Shown here: positions 31,052-41,136 of the stretch, piece by piece
Numbering within the stretch: the stretch's first letter is position 1
Layout: every line of letters begins with the position of its first letter
DNA from: Globisporangium splendens
Lineage: Eukaryota > Oomycota > Peronosporomycetes > Pythiales > Pythiaceae
Assembly (NCBI GenBank): GCA_006386115.1
Contig: VFIW01000140.1
Coordinates: forward strand, 32,370 to 96,369
Direction: 5' to 3'
DNA: 64,000 nt
Notes under the pieces: model-generated
The model's input: the letters and a program-made list of their open reading frames with translations, nothing else
What the model was told of the DNA's origin: nothing
Databases searched by the model: none
Translations under genes and position numbers: made by a program

Positions 31052-31193
31052 CCTAGCGGTTGATGACGTCCCACACAGACTTGGTCAGGAACACACCACG
31101 CATGTAGCGTGCCCACGTGGCGTAGTTGTCGCCGTTGAACTTGTCGATGATGGTATTGGTCTTGCTGGACATGTTGCTTGCAGTTGGGCTCAT
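31052..31193 (-). pseudogene. Copia-1 gag 5' fragment
   Basis: Begins at ATG 31193 ([10 protein letters not shown]), which overlaps the primer-binding site next to the LTR at 31198. It encodes the usual copia gag start ([21 protein letters not shown]) and is cut after SVWDVINR by the adjacent Gypsy-1 LTR. The same region is longer at 48397-49197. Confidence 0.85.
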
Positions 31194-31197
31194 AACC

Positions 31198-31577
31198 TGA
31201 TAAAGGTCAAGAGTGCAGAGGAAGGATGACTCGAACTTGAGATGGCAAATTGGAAAGTAAGATTGTTTAAGGTTGGTCTCCTACCCGTGCGACACTGAGC
31301 GTGTCCACTCGGCGTTGGACACAAACTGAGGCTCCTGTGAGCCACAAGATCCTGAGATGTACGGAGAGGATCTAACCAATCAAAATGCACTATCCTACGC
31401 TGTCACCCTAAAGATTCCCCAACATTCAATGATTATGCTACGAGACATGAACAATGCTTACGCTCTATGAGAAAATCGAATGTTTACGCTTGGCGTAAAC
31501 AAGTGTCCCATACGGGAACGTTCCACGAAAGAGACGTGCGGTTGCCATCGTTCGTACCACAAACACTGTACATCTCA
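31198..31577 (-). repeat. Copia-1 LTR between RNase H end and a gag start
   Basis: 380 bp, ends TGATAA and ATCTCA on the plus strand (TGAGAT to TATCA on the minus). On its right is the end of a copia-1 pol with polypurine tract TTGAGGGAGGCTAT. On its left is the primer-binding site GGTTATGAGCCC and a gag start. It therefore serves as 3' LTR of one unit and 5' LTR of the next. Confidence 0.8.
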
Positions 31578-31593
31578 ATAGCCTCCCTCAAGG

Positions 31594-32973
31594 TTAACAA
31601 CCTTGGATGCCGAGATCTTCCGTGAGTTCTTGGTGTCTCGGACCGGACAATCCGTTCGTGAGCAAATCGGCCAACATCGTCGAAGTGCTGCAGTACTCGA
31701 CTTCGACTTCACCGGACTTCACTTCATCACGGATGTGGTGGTACTTGATGTCAATGTGCTTGGCCCGACCATGATTGACTGGGTTCTTCGTCATCTTGAT
31801 GCACGACTGATTGTCTTCGAAAATCACAAGCTTGGGGGATTCAACACCAGCGGCAACCAAAATCTCACACAACAGTCGGTGCACCCACTTGCCTTCTTGG
31901 ATCGCCAAACTGAGAGCAATGTACTCGGCTTCGCTCGTCGAGAGGGACACACTTGACTGTTTCTTGCTTCCCCAACTGATCGGACCACCGGCCAACTTGA
32001 ACACATAGCCGGACGTTGACTTTCGATCAGCAACGTCGCCCGCCCAGTCGGCATCCGAAAAACACTTGAAGTCGAGTTCACCACTTGACTTGAATCGGAT
32101 TCCATGCGACTTGGTGCCTTGCAAGTAGCGAAAGATTCGCTTCACCGCAGTCTAGTGCACGTCTTGCGGGGTTTCCATGAAGCGAGCCACCATGCCGACG
32201 GCAAAGGCAATGCCAGGTCGCGTCGCACACATCAAGTGCATGAGTGCACCGACAGCTTTACGGTAGGGAACATCGATTGTAGGCGCTTGATTTCACCTTG
32301 TACCATCTTCGCGCTGATGTCGACTGGACTCGCGACGGACTTGCAATCTTCCATGCCGAAACGCTTGAGGATGTCGTCGATGCAGCGCCGTTGGCACAAA
32401 GTCACACCACCGTCCTCATGTTCGATCAGTTCGATGCCGAGAACGAACTTGCACGCGCCGCTGTCGGTCATCTCAAAACGCTGCTTGAGTTCATGCTTGA
32501 CTTCAGCAATCAGATCGCTCGAACTTCCGGTCACAACCACGTCGTCGACGTACACCAGAAGCAAAACGCAATGTCCTGCGACGCATTTGATGTAGAGGCA
32601 CGGGTCGAACTTGGACACTTCAAAGCCAATAGAGCGCGCATACTCGTCGAACGTCTCGTTCCATACGCGAGAAGCTTGTTTCAACCCATAGATCGACTTG
32701 AGCAATTTCAGACAGTCGAACTTGTCGTCGACTTCCATGCCTTCCGGAATGAGGATGAACACGAGTTCCTTCATTTGGCCGTACAAAAAGGCAGTGACCA
32801 CGTCAAGTTGGTCGATCGGCCATCCGAGCAGTTTGGCAAGCGCGATCACCATGCGAAGAGTCACGTACTTAACAACTGGCGCAAACGTCTCCGTGTAGTC
32901 GACGCCGTATTTCTGCTTGAAACCCTTCGCGACAAGTCGAGCCTTGTACTTGTTGATCGTTCCATCGGCGTTG
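31594..32973 (-). pseudogene. Copia-1 RT / RNase H remnant
   Basis: Starts at the Gypsy-1 B LTR boundary (32974) inside RT ([21 protein letters not shown]). It carries LLLVYVDDVVVTGSS with the YVDD active site, then RNase H (DADWAGDVADRKSTSGY, LSTSEAEYIALS, FEDNQSCIKMTKNP), ending TAA 31594. There are two lesions relative to the intact copy at 49615-51514: a one-base loss near 32288 (TTT against TTTT) and TGG to TAG near 32151. Confidence 0.88.
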
Positions 32974-33624
32974 TGTAAAAGGGCGCTGTTCCAAACAGTC
33001 CCTTAAACACGGCACACACGCTTGTGCGACGAGGAAGCGATCTCCCGACTTGGAGGGAGGATGAACACTTGAGGGCTTGGTGGTAAAATTGCAACTGAAT
33101 TAAAATGCTTATGGTTCCTGTCGCTACTTGTAAATGAACTCCAAGGGATCCGACAGGTTTTATAACGAAAACCTAAACATACACAATAAAAACTATGAAT
33201 ATGATATATAAAACCTTGGGTACACTGACGTTGAACCCAGGGGATCTCCTGGAAACTTGAACTTGAAGTCCCGTGGAAAATTCCCTGCAAAGTGATTGGC
33301 TACAGCCACTCACTTTAGGTGGCAGAGACACGTCGGTCTCATCACCAGTGCAGTTTCCCAAGTAGGAACCATCACTCAGTACTTGATTAGTACATGGATG
33401 TCATCACTCTGTACTGATTAGTACATGTGAACAACATTCTGCACTGATCAGCACAGAGAGCGCTCGTGACGTCATGGGATGACGTCACATGTGCATGTGG
33501 GGACTGTCGTACTGTAATCCCTTTGTTATTTGTCTCTCCACAATGCACACTGAAGGTGGTGTGTGGCACACTAAATCTGGGAACAGATCCACCTTCATGT
33601 AATGGCTAGGTATAGCCCATTACA
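32974..33624 (-). repeat. Gypsy-1 copy B 3' LTR (type b)
   Basis: 651 bp. Plus-strand ends TGTAAAAGGG and CCCATTACA. It differs from type a mainly near the outer end, where three GTAC-type palindromes (33379-33454) precede the paired TGACGTCA sites. It is several percent diverged from its partner at 39964. Confidence 0.85.
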
Positions 33625-33700
33625 TCATCCCCTCCTTAAAGCCACAAGTACCTTGCGTACTTTTGCAGACCTTTCGGAGCAGTTCACTTTCCAATCGGCC

Positions 33701-34765
33701 ATGAAGCGACCAAGTGACCAAGTGAACCAAGGTGAAGAACGTCCGTTGTCTAAGCGACAGCAGACAGCTCCAGAACTCTTCGACGTATCCTCCATTCTGA
33801 AGAAGAAGGGGGATCTCGAGTTCTACAAGGAGCGGTTCTTCAGTTGGCGTCGGATCAACAATCGTGATGATCCGAACCAACCCATCGCAGCCCAGAGAGA
33901 CTCATGGCGAACGTTTGTTCGTCTTGAGAACGAGAACCAAATGGAGCGTCTTCTTCGTCGCGGCAACGCTCGTGCCGAAAGAAGAACTCCTGCTGACGAC
34001 AGAGCGAATCCCAGCTCTGGTCGTCGTAGTGTCGCTCCTGGCGACGCTACAAGTGGTTCTCGTAGCTGCGGACCACGTCGGGAACATCAGACTCCATCGT
34101 CTGCCGTGGTTCCCACGTGTCCGAGCTCGGTGGATATCCACGCCACCGAACTCTGTAGAAGCGTTGAGGGCTCAACCGCTTCTTCCCACGAGTCGGTCGA
34201 TCTTCATGATCAACAATCGACTCAACCACCCAGCGATGATCTCCCTGAGAGTCTATCAATGGGGGTGGGGCTGAACGCGAAAACGATTGAGCGACTCTGG
34301 AAGTGGAAGAGTGCTCATCACGCTCAGATTGAGACACTGGAAGTTCGCGATGCGATCCTTTCGGATCGGTGCGAGAGCCTCGAGGACCAAGTGAAGGAGC
34401 AGGAGTCGCGGATCGACTCGCTGACCTTTGGTCCCGCTCAGTATCGGGCTTTGGAGTCCCGTTTCGAGCAACGGTTCGAGCAAGTCCAGGGCGAACTTGA
34501 GCGACTCCAAAAGGCTGAGAAGGCTCGTGAAATGCATCACGAACGTCTACTGCGCTCTGTGGAAGAGGCAGGGACGGCTCTTGAGGTACTCCGCAAGGAG
34601 TATAACTCGCGCCTTCTCGTGCTGGAAGCTGTGAAGGAGGAGTCCTTCGATGTGCTTCAGCGCCTTTACGCTGAGAAGAATCTCCAAAGCGATGAGCTGT
34701 TTGCTCTTCGCAATCAAGTGGAGAGTCTTCAAGATCAGCTTGATCGTTTGCGGAAGATCTCGTAG
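33701..34765 (+). CDS. Antisense accessory ORF of Gypsy-1 copy B, coiled-coil protein of unknown function
   Basis: 354 residues from ATG (MKRPSDQVNQGEERP), 77 bases inside the 3' LTR, to TAG 34763-34765, opposite to gag-pol. Its last 719 bases overlap pol from the chromodomain end back through the Pol linker. Residues 1-70 contain a basic, conserved block (PLSKRQQ, then FYKERFFSWRR). Residues about 70-190 are Ser/Arg-rich, opposite the chromodomain. Residues about 190-354 are a long heptad-type coiled coil starting GLNAKTIERLWKWKSAHHA. The counterpart in copy A (62343-63392) is about 75% identical in the coiled coil, with mostly conservative changes. No known domain recognised; an RNA-binding, regulatory or particle-associated role would be speculation. 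Confidence 0.75.
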   Translation: MKRPSDQVNQGEERPLSKRQQTAPELFDVSSILKKKGDLEFYKERFFSWRRINNRDDPNQPIAAQRDSWRTFVRLENENQMERLLRRGNARAERRTPADDRANPSSGRRSVAPGDATSGSRSCGPRREHQTPSSAVVPTCPSSVDIHATELCRSVEGSTASSHESVDLHDQQSTQPPSDDLPESLSMGVGLNAKTIERLWKWKSAHHAQIETLEVRDAILSDRCESLEDQVKEQESRIDSLTFGPAQYRALESRFEQRFEQVQGELERLQKAEKAREMHHERLLRSVEEAGTALEVLRKEYNSRLLVLEAVKEESFDVLQRLYAEKNLQSDELFALRNQVESLQDQLDRLRKIS

Positions 34766-37700
34766 GATCAGCTGATCCGCTTGGAAGGTAAGGCTTTAGT
34801 CTACCCACATAAAATGTAGGGTGTAGACGCATGCGTGTAGGTATGTCTAGCGTGTAGGCATCACCATTGCATTTCACTACCTTGAACGGTCCAATGAACC
34901 TTGGCAGAAGCTTCGAGCTTCCCAAGTTGGACACTGCATGTTCAGGCAGGTTCGCCGTGCTAAGTAATACAAGATCATTGATCTTATACACTTGCTTGTT
35001 CTTCCTTCCGCTCTTGTCTGCTTGCTCCTTTTGCAGATCCTGAGCCTTCGCGATTGCGTCTCGAACAAACCTCACAACGGCTTGTCTCCTCACAACAAAG
35101 TCATCGACTTGCTGTTCCTCACGACTAGTGATGTCGTTGAGGGTTTTCATCGAGTCAAAGTTGGCTTTTAACTCGGCAACAGCATTCAGGTCATACGACG
35201 ACTGCGGCTTATTGCCTTTAGCCGTAGTCCCTCCCCCACTTAAGGTAGAGACCTCACCCATTATGGAAGCAGGCACTCGAGGGTGAATGCCATAGTTCAC
35301 ATAAAATGGAGAGTGACCTGTCGAGACATGTGTGGAGTTGTTCAACGCAAACTCGGCAAGAGGGAGAAACTCACTCCACTCTTTGAAAGACGTTGCGTAG
35401 CTTCGCAACACGTCTTCAAGGACACGATTCACTCGTTCAGTTTGACCATCCGTTTCAGGATGTGCCGCTGTGGATATGGACAACTTGGTGTCCAGAAGTC
35501 CGAACAGTGCACGCCAAAACTTGGACGTAAACCGAGTGTCACGGTCAGACACGATCTCAATGGGCAGGCCATGCAGACGGAATACGACGTCTACAAAGAC
35601 CTTGGCCGTCATTTCGGCTGAGATCTTGTCCGAAACAGGTGCAAGATGGACCATCTTGCTGAATCGGTCCACAAACACAAGGATGCCATTGCGTCCGTGT
35701 TTGTCACGCGGAAGTCCGAATATGAAATCCATACTCACAGACTTCCAACTGTCCGATGGGACAGGTAATGAACGAAGTGGTGCCTGAGTGGAACCAGAAG
35801 GTTTCACTCGTTGGCAGATCTCGCAAGTCCTCACATACTTGCGAACCCACTTGTACATGTGTGGCCAGTAGTAATCCCGGGAAAGACTGAGAAACGTTTT
35901 CTCACGTCCGAGATGGCCACCCGAAGGACTGTCATGGTACTCATACAAGAGTCGATGACGCAGACCTTCGTCGTTGGGAACAACAACCCTTGCTGTATCC
36001 CCTTGTTCAACCGCATAGTACAACAACCCATTGTGTACTCGGAAGCGGTGAACTCGCGACCTTGTGCGCGACGGAAGACCTTGCAGTGCTTTGTCCGAAG
36101 GGTCCTTGAAATACTTCAACAAGTCCTGACACGTTTCGTCAGACTTGTACCCTTCGACGATCTCTTCTCGCACTGTAGTCGTTGCTTGCACCGCGGTCGC
36201 TTGAACATCTTCACAGAGTCGACACGCTCCGTCCGTGTCTTCACTCTTGGTCTTCGGATCGTAATCCGGACGTCTTGACAGCGCATCGGCTAAGATGTTC
36301 GTCTTGCCTGGCTTGTAGTGTACAACAAAGTTGTACTCTGCAAAGAAAGAGAACCATCTCGCCATTCTTTGCGACAAATGAGGAGTCTTTACCGCTGTAC
36401 GCAGCGACGCATGATCTGTGTAGATCGCAAAGCGCTCCTCGCCAAGCAGGTAGACACGGAACTTGACCAAAGAATACTTCATCGCTAGAAGTTCTTTGTC
36501 ATGAACTGGGTAGTTCCGTTCTGCGGGTCGGAGTTGTCGTGACTGATACGACACAACTCGCTCATGACCCTCATCATCGTGTTGCATCAAGGCGCAACCG
36601 ATGGCATAATCGCTTGCGTCGCAAACCACATGGAAAGGCTTGTCGTGGTTTGGCAGAGCCAGCACGGGAGCTTCTCGCAAACTCCTCTTGACTTCGGCAA
36701 ACGCTGCTTGGTGGTCACTGGACCACTCCCACTCAATGTCCTTCTTCAGGAGCTGTGTGAGCGGTTGCACCAACGCTGCATAATTGCGCGTGTACTTGTG
36801 CAAGTAGTTGGCCAGACCCAACCATTGTCTAGCTGTTTGACGTTCTGAGGCACAGGCCAATCGTCAATAGCTTTGACCTTCTCCGGATCGACTCGAACAC
36901 CATGCTTTCCCACAAAGCAGCCGAGAACGGGGATCTCTGGTGCAAAGAATATGCACTTCTTCAGGTTAGCGTAGAGCTTGTTCTCTCGCATGACCTGAAA
37001 GACTTGACGGAGATGGTCAAGATGAACATCAACGTCAGACTTTTCACCCGTGGTTTTACTATGAACGAATATATCGTCAAAGTAACTCGGTGCAAATCCT
37101 CTCAATGGACGAAGTACATTCGTGACCATCCTATTGAAAGTCGCAGGAGCGTTCTTCAAACCCTGTGGCATCACTAACCATTCCCACAGCATACCACTCG
37201 GGGTACTCACTGCGGTTAGTGGTACATCATCTTCGCGCATTCGAATCTGATAGAACCCATCTTTCAGATCGATAGCACTGAAGACAGTACTGCCAACCAT
37301 TCCATCAAGGATCATGTCCTTGCGTGGAACCGGAGTTTGGGCTGGAATGGTAGCGTCGTTCAGCTTGTTGAAAGCGTGAACGATGCGCCAACCACCAGTT
37401 GCCTTCTTCACACAGAAAGTTGGGCTACAATGTGGAGACTTGCTCTCTCGCACATGCCCAGCCTTAGCACGTTGCGCAAAGAACTCGTCGATCGCAACGA
37501 CTTGTTCTCTTGGCAACGGCCACTGTCTTGTGATACAATACTTCGTGCCAGGAAGTATGTCAATCTCATGACGAACGCCTCTATCGAATGGCAGTTCGTC
37601 CGGCACCTTGTCTGGGAATATGTCCTCATATTCCTTGACAAGTTCATACACGGGGTTCGTCTTGAGAGCGTCCCATGACTGCTCCTCGAACTTTTCCTTC

Positions 37701-38809
37701 CGTGTCTTCTCATCGAACACTTCAGCCTCCGTTGCTGATACCGTGTTGATGTCTTCTGCATCGTCAACATCGACGATCATGCAGACCTGCGAAATTTCGC
37801 CTTTCGCTAGGCTACGCTTCAGCGTCTTCTTGCTCATCCATGGCAAGGAAATCAACTCTTCGACTGAGCTTGGAGGATTTTCAATCTTCACGTGACGGAT
37901 TACATCCACGTCACCATCTTCACTGTAGACCGCGATATTCGCAAACTCGCTTGAAATGTCTTGTGCTTGGACACTTCCTTCGTCACCTTGACATGTACCT
38001 TGATCAGGGGCACACGGGACACTCTTCTTGCTGGTCTTCTTCTTCTTCTCTCGGGATGGCTCTTCGGCTCTTTTCCCATTCGTTTCTTCCACGCACATCG
38101 CCTCGCTCTTAGGGTCGATGGCAAAGGAGACAGTCTTTTTCTGGCGCCTGACTGCTCCACCTCCAGTAGTCTTCTTCAAGATGGGTACCGCTCGTGAACA
38201 TGGGGGGCCATCGCACACCGCAATATCACGAGGGTCATCCGGGATCTCTTCCACAGATGTGTAAACCCACACCACTTCATCCGTTGTCACACAGCTCAAG
38301 TCAACATCGCGTGACTTGTCAACGGAGATCTTCATCTTCATCCAGTCAATGCTAGGTTGATAACGCTTCAACCACGGCATTCCCAGAATCAGATCAAACT
38401 TGTCATCGAGGTCGAGTAAAATGAACTCGTCTTCACCTCGGAAATCTTCACACTTCATTGCCAAGCGCACCACGCGCTTCGGCATCTTCACAGTCGACCC
38501 GTTGGCCAACCGGACGATCATCGTCTTGTCTTCATTCGCATCAGGCATTGGTACTTTATGCCTGACGATCACTTCATTTCGAACAAAATTGCTCGACGCA
38601 CCAGTGTCAACCAAAGCACGTAGAGGCGTTGCAATACCGTCTACATGAACTTTGAGAACGATCAAACTTGACGTTTGATTGACACTGTTCTCCCTCGTGG
38701 AAACTGCATGTGCATCATGCACATTGGGGCCAGAGTCCTGTGTTTCCACAACATCCACAGTCCTCTTTTCCGGGCCAGTAGGAGGCCCCGCCCCTACTGG
38801 TCGTTCCCG
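34047..38809 (-). pseudogene. Gypsy-1 copy B Pol polyprotein with one frameshift
   Basis: Pol is entered from the frameshift heptamer at 38809-38815. It contains protease (ALVDTGASSNFV), RT (FSAIDLKDGFYQI, then YFDDIFVHS), RNase H (CDASDYAIGCALM), integrase zinc region and core (DFIFGLP, IVSDRDTRF, HPETDGQTERVNRV), GPY/F (PRFIGPFKVVK) and a C-terminal chromodomain (YRVRWRGYPPSSDTWEP). A single base is missing near 36828, where copy A reads KQLRQWLGLANY and this copy reads KQLDNGW, splitting Pol between RT and RNase H. All other domains look intact. Confidence 0.9.
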
Positions 38810-38815
38810 TTTTTT
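38775..38815 (-). promoter_or_regulatory. -1 ribosomal frameshift signal of Gypsy-1 copy B
   Basis: Heptamer A_AAA_AAC (38809-38815, minus strand) in the gag frame, an eight-base spacer, then arms CCAGTAGG (38793-38800) and CCTACTGG (38775-38782) with an inner GGC/GCC pair and a bulged T. Relative to copy A the inner pair AGC/GCT has changed on both sides. Confidence 0.85.
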
Positions 38816-39837
38816 GAACGTTGGGAACGATCGAACCCACGGCCGCGACCGTAGTTGTTCGAGCGCAAACCCTGTGTCGTTTGCCGGTCAGGCAAAGACA
38901 CTTTGCAGTTCCGAGCGAAGTGACCCGACTTCCCGCAACGGAAGCACTTCCTATCGTTGCGAGGACGCTCATTTCCAGGCGTGGAAATGTACGAGATGTC
39001 CATAGGCTCGGGACCATCATGCGCAACATTCGATTGCCGCATTGGTCTCGACGCAAACCCTTGGAACTTCGCTTGCTTCATGCTGAACTCTTCTTGCATG
39101 GCACGTTCAATGGCTTCGTCCAGCGTCTTGGGATACTCGCGGAACAGTTGGTTCCGAATCGGACCATCGTTCAGACCCGCCATGAACGTCACAACTTGCG
39201 TCGAAACGTCAATCGGCTCGTCAACGATGCTCGACACCAAGTAGCGAGCACGTTGTGCATACGAGTGAAGGTCGAAACGGCCTTGACGAAGCTTGAGGAA
39301 CTCGGCGCGCGCACGGAACTCGCTCTGCGGAGGTTCAAACGCCTTCTTGAGTTCGGTCTTGAAGTCTTCGTAGCTGGGGAAGCAGTTTAGATCCGCTAAA
39401 CGCTTGCCATACGCCCAGCTCTTCGCACGACCCGCAAGGTTGGACATCGCGAACAACACTTGCTGCGAAGGGTCTCGCAGTTGTCTTGCAGTGATGGCTG
39501 CATCCAACTCGACGAACCATCGCGAGAGGGGTTCGTTCTCTCCGCCGCGATACGGAGAGACGTCAAGCTTCAATGGCACCGTCCTGAATGAGGAAACAGG
39601 GGTTGCGACCTGCTTCCGGGAGGACATGATCTCGTGGTGCATGAAGCTGACCACCGCGCTCTTCTGGTCTTCCGGAGACGCCGATCGAAGCAGACTGACC
39701 ACAGCAGCCTCTCCGATGACATCTCGCATGCGCTCAAGCGCCATCCACTCATGAGAAGACAGATGATGGAAACCCTCAATAGTCAACTCGACAGTTTCCG
39801 GTACTGCTGGACCGAGTGGGGTTCCTGTAGCATCCAT
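38794..39837 (-). CDS. Gypsy-1 copy B Gag
   Basis: 347 residues from ATG 39837 (MDATGTPLG); a GTG six bases upstream is less likely. Retrotransposon gag domain in the middle (SRWFVELDAAITARQLRD, FLKLRQGRFDLHSYAQRARY), CCHC knuckle (CFRCGKSGHFARNC) and an Arg/Gly-rich tail ending GNDQ at the frameshift hairpin. Very similar to copy A Gag at 57342-58385. Confidence 0.93.
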   Translation of the reverse strand: MDATGTPLGPAVPETVELTIEGFHHLSSHEWMALERMRDVIGEAAVVSLLRSASPEDQKSAVVSFMHHEIMSSRKQVATPVSSFRTVPLKLDVSPYRGGENEPLSRWFVELDAAITARQLRDPSQQVLFAMSNLAGRAKSWAYGKRLADLNCFPSYEDFKTELKKAFEPPQSEFRARAEFLKLRQGRFDLHSYAQRARYLVSSIVDEPIDVSTQVVTFMAGLNDGPIRNQLFREYPKTLDEAIERAMQEEFSMKQAKFQGFASRPMRQSNVAHDGPEPMDISYISTPGNERPRNDRKCFRCGKSGHFARNCKVSLPDRQTTQGLRSNNYGRGRGFDRSQRSKNGNDQ

Positions 39838-39963
39838 GTCCACGACAAGGATGCTCGCAGGGTCTTCAGTCTTGGGCAGGAATGCGCGACGTGCTCAAAG
39901 CCGCGTCGTCAAACCTTTTCGCTTCACTGGGTCGCTGGAAGGACCGCTCGAAGTGCTACCAGG

Positions 39964-40481
39964 TGTAAAAGGGCGCTGTTCCAAACAGTCCCTTAAACAC
40001 GGCACACACGCTTGTGCCAGAGGAAGCGTCTCCCGACTTGGAGGGAGGAAGGAAGACTTGAGGGCTTGATGGTAAAATTGCAACTGAATTAAAATGCTTA
40101 TGGTTCCTGTCGCTACATGTAAATGAACCCCAAGGGCTCCTAGAGGTTTTATAACTAAAACCTAAACATACACAATAAAACCTATGAATATGATATATAT
40201 AAAACCTTGGGTACACTGAGGTTGAACCCACGAGATCTTCGAGAAGCTTGAACTTGAAGTCCCGTGGAAAATTCCTTGCAAAGTGATTGGCTACAGCCAC
40301 TCACTTTAGGTGGCAGAGACACGTTGGTCTCATCACCTGTGCAGTTTCCCAAGTAGGAACCATCACTCAGTACTTGACCAGTACATGAATGTCATCACTC
40401 TGTACTGATTAGTACATGTGAACAACATTCTGCACTGATCAGCACAGAGAGCGCTCGTGACGTCATGGGATGACGTCACAT
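39964..40481 (-). repeat. Gypsy-1 copy B 5' LTR, truncated
   Basis: 518 bp matching 32974-33490, ending just after the second TGACGTCA. The missing outer 130 bases contain the U3 end. An LTR in the opposite orientation follows directly. Confidence 0.85.
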
Positions 40482-41136
40482 TGTAATGGGCTATACCTAG
40501 CCATTACATGAAGGTGGATCTGTTCCCAGATTTAGTGTGCCACACACCACCTTCAGTGTGCATTGTGGAGAGACAATTAACAAAGGGATTACAGTACGAC
40601 AGTCCCCACATGCACATGTGACGTCATCCCATGACGTCACGAGCGCTCTCTGTGCTGATCAGTGCAGAATGTTGTTCACATGTACTAATCAGTACAGAGT
40701 GATGACATCCATGTACTAATCAAGTACTGAGTGATGGTTCCTACTTGGGAAACTGCGTTGGTGATGAGACCAACGTGTCTCTGCCACCTAAAGTGAGTGG
40801 CTGTAGCCAATCACTTTGCAGGGAATTTTCCACGGGACTTCAAGTTCAAGCTTCTCGAAGATCTCGTGGGTTCAACCTCAGTGTACCCAAGGTTTTATAT
40901 ATCAGATTCATAGGTTTTATTGTGTATGTTTAGGTTTTAGTTATAAAACCTCTAGGAGCCCTTGGGGTTCATTTACAAGTAGCGACAGGAACCATAAGCA
41001 TTTTTAATTCAGTTGCAATTTTACCCTCAAGTACTCAAGTCGTCTTCTCTCCCTCCAAGTCGGGAGATCGCTTCCTCAAGTCGCACAAGCGTGTGTGCCG
41101 TGTTTTGGGGACTGTTTGGAACAGCGCCCCATTACA
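40482..41136 (+). repeat. Solo Gypsy-1 LTR (type b), inverted
   Basis: 655 bp, TGTAATGGGC to GCCCCATTACA, so its ends are inverted copies of each other over nine bases. No target duplication (CACAT left, CTTTC right). On the right it joins Gypsy-2 pol in mid-gene, which suggests recombination rather than simple insertion. Confidence 0.85.
40619..40639. promoter_or_regulatory. Paired TGACGTCA (CRE-type bZIP) sites in the Gypsy-1 LTR
   Basis: Two perfect TGACGTCA palindromes start 13 bp apart (40619 and 40632). The same pair, with the same spacing but a different 5-bp linker, occurs in the type a LTR at 56758 and 56771 and at 20786 and 20799. They sit in the likely U3 region about 140 bp from the LTR edge, where a bZIP factor could drive transcription. 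Confidence 0.6.

Larger units (their letters stand above)
32974..40481 (-). mobile_element. Gypsy-1 copy B, nearly complete Ty3/gypsy retrotransposon
   Basis: A minus-strand element with 3' LTR 32974-33624, antisense ORF 33701-34765, pol 34047-38809, gag 38794-39837 and a 5' LTR (39964-40481) that lacks its first 130 or so bases. It cuts into a copia-1 RT gene at 32973 (CGTTG flank). The right flank is lost because an inverted LTR begins at 40482. Polypurine tract TTTAAGGAGGGGATGA (33625-33640, minus strand) and a primer-binding region CCTGGTAGCACTTCG (39949-39963) are in place. One pol frameshift near 36828 inactivates it. Confidence 0.88.

Noticed and set aside
32974..40481. Envelope-like third ORF in Gypsy-1
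   Set aside because: No sense-strand frame follows pol; the only extra gene is antisense and has no membrane segment or signal peptide.
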